Assembly: GCF_037975245.1 (NCBI RefSeq)
Contig: NC_092571.1
Location: 11,632,417-11,669,916 of the forward strand
DNA from: Apostichopus japonicus
Lineage: Eukaryota > Echinodermata > Holothuroidea > Aspidochirotida > Stichopodidae
Length of the DNA: 37,500 bases
Reading direction: 5' to 3'
The position numbers and the translations under genes are program-made. This document shows positions 33,221 to 37,500 of the stretch, piece by piece; the stretch's first letter is position 1, and the number at the start of each line of letters is the position of its first letter. Below the pieces are notes generated by a model. That model saw only the letters and a program-made list of their open reading frames with translations, did not search any database and was not told the DNA's origin.

Positions 33221-34085
33221 GCGGTTTACTTAGTCTTGTGACCTTTATGTAGGCCTACAACCTAGTGTACTCTGCTTTTTCACAAAGCTATTTTCCTGGA
33301 TCTATTTGCTGTACTAAATTGCTCTCAGATACCTTTAAGGAACACAGAAGATGCCTGCATGTCCCAGTGAAGCAAATTTCCTCGAAGAACGGTAATAAAA
33401 TAGTTTAAGAATTTTGACCCAAGGTGACCATATTTGAGTATCTAGCATATTTGGGCCCAATACAGCATACTTTTAAGATGGAGTGACTCATTTACAACTC
33501 ATAAAACATACATACAAAAGACAGATATGTGTTGTCCATATATTACATCACAGATGTGATGGACAATGTATTTATCCAAATATTATTTGAAATTTCCAAA
33601 AAAAATTGTATTTATAACGATATAGCAACGAAAAAAAGCTATCAAGATCATTTTTGGATCAAAGTTTTTCTCTCAAGTTTATCTGTTGTGCATTATGATT
33701 TTTACTTAATTTTTTTTGGTGCCTCAGTGTTATAATTCTAAATTGAAAGAGAGATCCTTTCTGTAAAAAAACAGTCCATCCTTTCCATGACAAGTTCAAA
33801 TGATGACTGAATTTCCATAATTACTTTTGAAGGAATGTGGCAGTTCTTGTCAACTTCGAACGTAAAGAAATAGGGAATGGTATCTCTGGCATTTAAGGGT
33901 GTGTGTTTGTGTTAGTCGCACATGCCGAACTGAACTGTCCAAAAAAAACCACAAAGGTTCATGCTATTATGAGATTGAAACATAACAGTCTCACTTTCAC
34001 CGTTAATTTTGGGAAGGAAGAAATTTATGTTATAGGAAACAAAAGGAGGACAGAGGCATCGGTCAGTTGACAGGATATATCTCAC
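33221..34085. other. Gene-free unique stretch
   Basis: Single-copy-looking AT-rich DNA. The longest frames (for example 33529-33735) have no recognisable motif and low-complexity composition. Nothing else is seen. Confidence 0.5.
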
Positions 34086-34094
34086 ATGAGGTGG

Positions 34095-34240
34095 GGGGGG
34101 GGGGAGGCTATTGCCACTAGGTTGGATCAGGGGCTTATTGCCCGGATCGATGTCTTTCAAGGGGTTATTTACCCAGAAAAGTGGCTTTCAGGGGCCTATT
34201 GCCCGCAGGGGCCTATTGCCTTCAGGGGCCTTTGTCCCTC
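34095..34240 (+). repeat. Degenerate short tandem repeat (CAGGGGCCTATTGCCC unit)
   Basis: After a G run at 34091-34104, about five copies of a CAGGGGCCTATTGCCC-like unit occur with spacing from 16 to 35 bp. Similarity falls off on both sides. Probably part of a dispersed repeat. Confidence 0.6.
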
Positions 34241-34539
34241 CAGCCGAGTCACTGGCTTGACGGCTCAGACTCGTCCTAAAGTCGAAAAAATTAATTGCAA
34301 TAATAATTTCACACCAAGATAATGGCCAATTTGATGGTGTCCACCGGTGTCAAAAGGAGGATTAACGTTCTATTTTCGTATCTTGGTGCAGGGGGGATCT
34401 GTTTCAAATATTGGGGGGGGGGACATTTGCTTTGGTGCAGGCGTGTAGCAACTTTCATCCCAAAAATTGTTTGCGCCAGGGCTGGGATTTGAGTTGTGAA
34501 AGTAGGGAGGGGGGGGGGCAAACCTGCCAGCAAGACTAT

Positions 34540-35060
34540 CTAAGCGGAGCGCCACCATCGGTTGGCGCGGATCGTATAAGAATTTTTTGGGCTTCACAAA
34601 CCCTCCAGATGGCCGGAAACAGCACTTCCCGAGTGCTCTAAGCTGCATGTATCCATCCTTGAAATATGGATCTCATGTCTGCAATTGTATCTAGATAGTT
34701 AATTATCGTTTATAAATTTGAAGATGATTGATAGTAGAACATATGGTCAGATGGTGATGTACAACTTTTGTTATACGTCACTGTCTAAGCGGAGCGCCAT
34801 CATCGGTTGGTAAGGAGCGTCGAAATTTTCGATGAAAGGTACCCTTAGATCGGTAAAATCAACACCCATATAGGCTTTAAACTGCATCCAAACAATTAAT
34901 GAACGTGTGTTAATTTAGGGAGGACGGATAGAAGAACTTATATGGTGATGTACAACTGAAGCTTATACGTCACTATTTAGGCGGTGCACCACCATCAGTT
35001 GGCGCGGCGCGTCGAAATTTAAGCAAAAAGGAAATCCTAGATCAGCAAAAATGACACCTC
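34540..35060 (+). repeat. Degenerate tandem repeat, about 190-245-bp unit, three copies
   Basis: Units begin CTAAGCGGAGCGCCACCATC (34541), CTAAGCGGAGCGCCATCATC (34787) and a diverged TTAGGCGGTGCACCACCATC (34976). Each is followed by GTTGG, then GCGTCGAAATTT in the last two. The last two are also preceded by GGTGATGTACAACT and TATACGTCACT. No frame is conserved across the units, so this is a non-coding tandem repeat. Confidence 0.7.
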
Positions 35061-36082
35061 TGGTAACAATAAATCGCATCTAGACAGTTCTTTCCCCCTA
35101 AAATTATTAGTATATTGTGCATAGGACCGATCAAGAATATGTTCAGCACCCACTTCGAAATTCTCCCAGCGGTCCCCACTTCTTTGAGCACTTGGCAAAT
35201 ATTGGGGGCTGAACATACCTTTACCCCCCCCCCACTTTTTTCATGGGGATAAGCCCCTCAAGTACACCGGTTCCGTCGCCACTGAAGTCGAGGCGGGGTG
35301 ACTTTTTGGATTTTACAATGCGACAAGGTGCAACAAATTCAATACACTGTGTATTGAATTTAATTATTGATATACCCAATATGCAAATCTGGCTTTCGTA
35401 AATCGTTTCTCTGGATTTAGTTATTCAACGCATCCCGTAGAGCAGCAACGTTGAAAATCAATTCCTGAAGCTAGCACTGTAGCACATGCCGCGGATTCAT
35501 CACATGCAGAATTGAATCGCTAGTGTGTTAGCTCCAGGATTCGTAACCTGTGCTGCGAACCATGTGCTAGCTCCAGCTCCAGTTATTCTGCATGCTACAT
35601 GTTACGATGTTAAACACAAATTCGACTTAGATTCGAAACAAATAGGCCTATATGATAGAGCTGTTGTGGGGGAATAATTTCGATTAGGGTTGTGCACATA
35701 TGTCTGCAAAAACGACAAAGAAGTGAAGTAAGGTCTGGGAAAAAGTGGGGGGAAAATGCCCCCTTCCCCCCCCCCCCCGTAATCCCGCCCATGGTTCGCG
35801 CTATAGTATATATATTCGTTATCTTCATATCTATATGGTTACTGGTTGCTACAGCCCTATTTTCCTTTTTTATCGGCAAACCAAACATCATTACGGATGC
35901 GGATCGTCTAGCTAATTGATTTCGAGAAAAAAAAGTGAAAACTACTTTCGGTGAAAGTCTGTGACATTTTTTGGTGATATTTAGTAACAAATTGTGACAC
36001 GGTCTTAGACAGGCGCGTTGCAAGGAATTTGACAAGGGAGGGGCGAAGCTTTTAGGCAAACTATCTAAGCGTAAAAGAAAAT
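35061..36082. other. Gene-free repeat debris
   Basis: Contains C/G runs with CCGGTTCCGTCGCCACTG-type text (35225-35285), a patch of GCTAGC-containing imperfect inverted repeats at 35465-35590 and another C run near 35764-35780. A 180-codon minus-strand frame (35610-36152) crosses the C run and repeat Y and has no recognisable domain, so it is not called. Confidence 0.5.
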
Positions 36083-36190
36083 TTTGGCCGAAAATGCCTC
36101 CCAGATCACTGGAAATGGCACTTCCCATGCCTTGTAAGTTGCATCTAAGCATTTTCTATTTTTAAATTACTAGCAATATCATAAACAAAA
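36083..36190 (+). repeat. Dispersed repeat Y, copy 2
   Basis: Direct copy of 547-655 (TTTGGCCGAAAATGCCTCCC onward), again followed by a G/C-run segment (36223-36300) that includes a palindromic G-run/C-run pair around ATATTGGGGG. Confidence 0.75.
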
Positions 36191-36605
36191 AATACGATCA
36201 ACAAAATCTATGCCACCAAATATTGGGGGGGTATTAGATACTATATCCCCCACCTAAAATATTGGGGGGACATGTCCCCCCCCCCCCCCCCCATGATCGC
36301 CGCCCATGTCTTGGCGGACATACCATTCCCAGAGACATTACACATTACTTGTTTTATTAGACGCCCGATTTTGTTTATCATATTGTAACGGCGTTTCTTT
36401 AATTTGCGACTTTGGTCAGTTTTTGTGCTGTAATTAGGTCCAGTGGGAAACAATTAACACAAACGTGCAAGTTTTAGAAAGAAAAAATTTCTAGCTAACG
36501 TGCTCAGTCTATTTATATCTACTGATAAAGCGATTTTACGTTAAATTCAACCCAATGTACATCGCTCGATCTACAGGTGTTTATGCTGATACTTTGATAG
36601 TACTA

Positions 36606-37105
36606 TTTAGGGGTCTGCCCGATATTCATAAGGTCCGCTATTCACAAGGATCATTGTTCATTAAGTTCGTTATTCAAAACGTGCCATTTTTCGAAAAAAA
36701 AGGTTCGCTATTCATAATGGAAATAAAGGTTCGTCATTCATAATAAAAAGGGATCATAATTCATAAGGTCCGGTATTCATAATGGAAACAAAGGTTCGAT
36801 ATTCATAATGGGCAAAACGGTTCGATATCCATAATGGACAAAAAGGTTCGATATTCATAATGGGACAAAGGGTTCGATATTCATAATGGAACAAAGAGTT
36901 CGTAATCCATAATAGACAAAAAGGTTCGTTATTCATAATAGGAAGAAAGGTCCGATATTTATAATGGAGCAAAGGGTCCGTTATTCATAATGGGAAAAAG
37001 GTTCGTTATTCATAATAGGAGAAAGGGTCCGATATTCATAATCGATCAAAGGGTTCGTAATCCATAATGTGAAAAAAGGTTCGTTATTCATAATAGGAGA
37101 GAAGT
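36606..37105 (+). repeat. About 25-bp tandem array (GGTTCGATATTCATAATGG unit)
   Basis: Roughly 18-20 units of 23-27 bp of the form AAAGGTTCGATATTCATAAT followed by G-rich/A-rich letters. The core TATTCATAATGG is best conserved, while the linker (GGACAAAA, GGGAAAA, AGGAGAAA) varies. Open frames here are repeat artefacts. Two or three inverted units lie at 37365-37440. Confidence 0.9.
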
Positions 37106-37364
37106 GCGTCATACAAGTGCAAAAGACGTCCTCCATTTTCGCGAACGCCTATAGTGTTCAATCAGTGACAGACTTTTTATCCGGGGGGGGGGGGGGCACA
37201 ACAGTTCTATGGGGGCACCACCATATGGTGGCGGATGCATACATTTTGCAGAGAATATGAGCCACACACTATCAAGACCATGCTTCACCCTACCCCCTGC
37301 AGCAAAACCTACATTTTCGACATATTAACGGCATAAACTTGTACGTTTCCTAAAGGGGGTCTTT

Positions 37365-37440
37365 TCCTAATTGTGAATGATACCGAACCTTTTTGGCTAG
37401 GCCTATTATGAATAAAGAACCCTTTTTTGCCATAATGAAC
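37365..37440 (-). repeat. Inverted units of the 25-bp tandem array
   Basis: On the minus strand this reads GTTCATTATGGCAAAAAAGG, TTCTTTATTCATAATAGG and AAAAAGGTTCGGTATCATTC, the same motif as 36606-37105 in the opposite orientation. It lies directly inside the terminal inverted repeat, so it may be the far subterminal region of one element of about 0.9 kb. Confidence 0.75.
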
Positions 37441-37446
37441 ATCGTC

Positions 37447-37500
37447 TCATCTACCTATTGGCATTTGTCACATATTGTTGGTGTAATTTGGCGATGACAC
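37447..37500 (-). repeat. Right member of 54-bp inverted repeat at window edges
   Basis: The reverse complement starts GTGTCATCGCCAAATTACAC and matches 7-60 with about 3 mismatches. It runs to the last base given, so it may continue beyond the window. Confidence 0.85.

Noticed and set aside
35610-36152. 180-codon minus-strand open frame
   Set aside because: It crosses a C run and dispersed repeat Y and has no recognisable domain; it is probably chance openness over repeats.

Overview
The window is eukaryotic. It shows a single-coding-exon gene with a spliced 5' leader, non-LTR retrotransposons of two clades, a solo LTR, SINE-like and MITE-like repeats, and very long (TA)n microsatellites. 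The repeat style (G-run or C-run ended elements carrying a 'ggcgtag' motif, a 'YPGGG'-type repeat) and the protein families suggest a marine invertebrate, most plausibly an echinoderm or other non-vertebrate deuterostome. This is an inference from style; no species can be named from the sequence alone.

The only host genes I can support are two near-identical copies of a 509-residue, type I membrane leucine-rich-repeat (LRR) receptor-like gene, LRR-A (CDS 2355-3884) and LRR-B (CDS 26819-28348), both on the + strand. Each seems to have a non-coding first exon ending at a GTGAGT donor, a TA-microsatellite intron and a coding exon. Both sit at the same place in a direct segmental duplication (copy A about 1173-12224, copy B about 25484-33220). 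The copies differ by large indels. Copy A holds a TIR-bounded array of 43 GATATC palindromes (7678-9106) and about 1.5 kb more that B lacks. Copy B carries a 0.4 kb foldback element in the LRR intron and has lost the AATAAA found just after the stop in A. The two proteins differ at 19 codons by replacement and at only 4 silently, and six replacements lie on the xLxLx strand of the LRRs. That is the pattern expected of a diversifying recognition receptor.

Between the copies (about 12.2-25.5 kb) lies nested transposon sequence built into and around (TA)n tracts. In order these are: a Ginger-like DNA element with 105-bp TIRs and a broken integrase-like fragment (12989-13857); an inactive L1/Tx1-type LINE on + (14019-19084); a tRNA-like SINE (19677-19743); a nearly intact L2/CR1-type LINE on - (19912-24371) with a zinc-finger-rich ORF1; a second tRNA-like copy; and a 516-bp solo LTR (24964-25479) inserted in a small dispersed repeat, here called repeat X. 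Repeat X also marks the left edge of both duplication copies.

The right end (33.2-37.5 kb) has no supportable gene. It holds G/C-run MITE-like debris, a 190-245-bp degenerate tandem repeat, and a roughly 25-bp tandem array (36606-37105) with inverted copies near the end. The first and last 54 bases of the window are an inverted repeat of each other.
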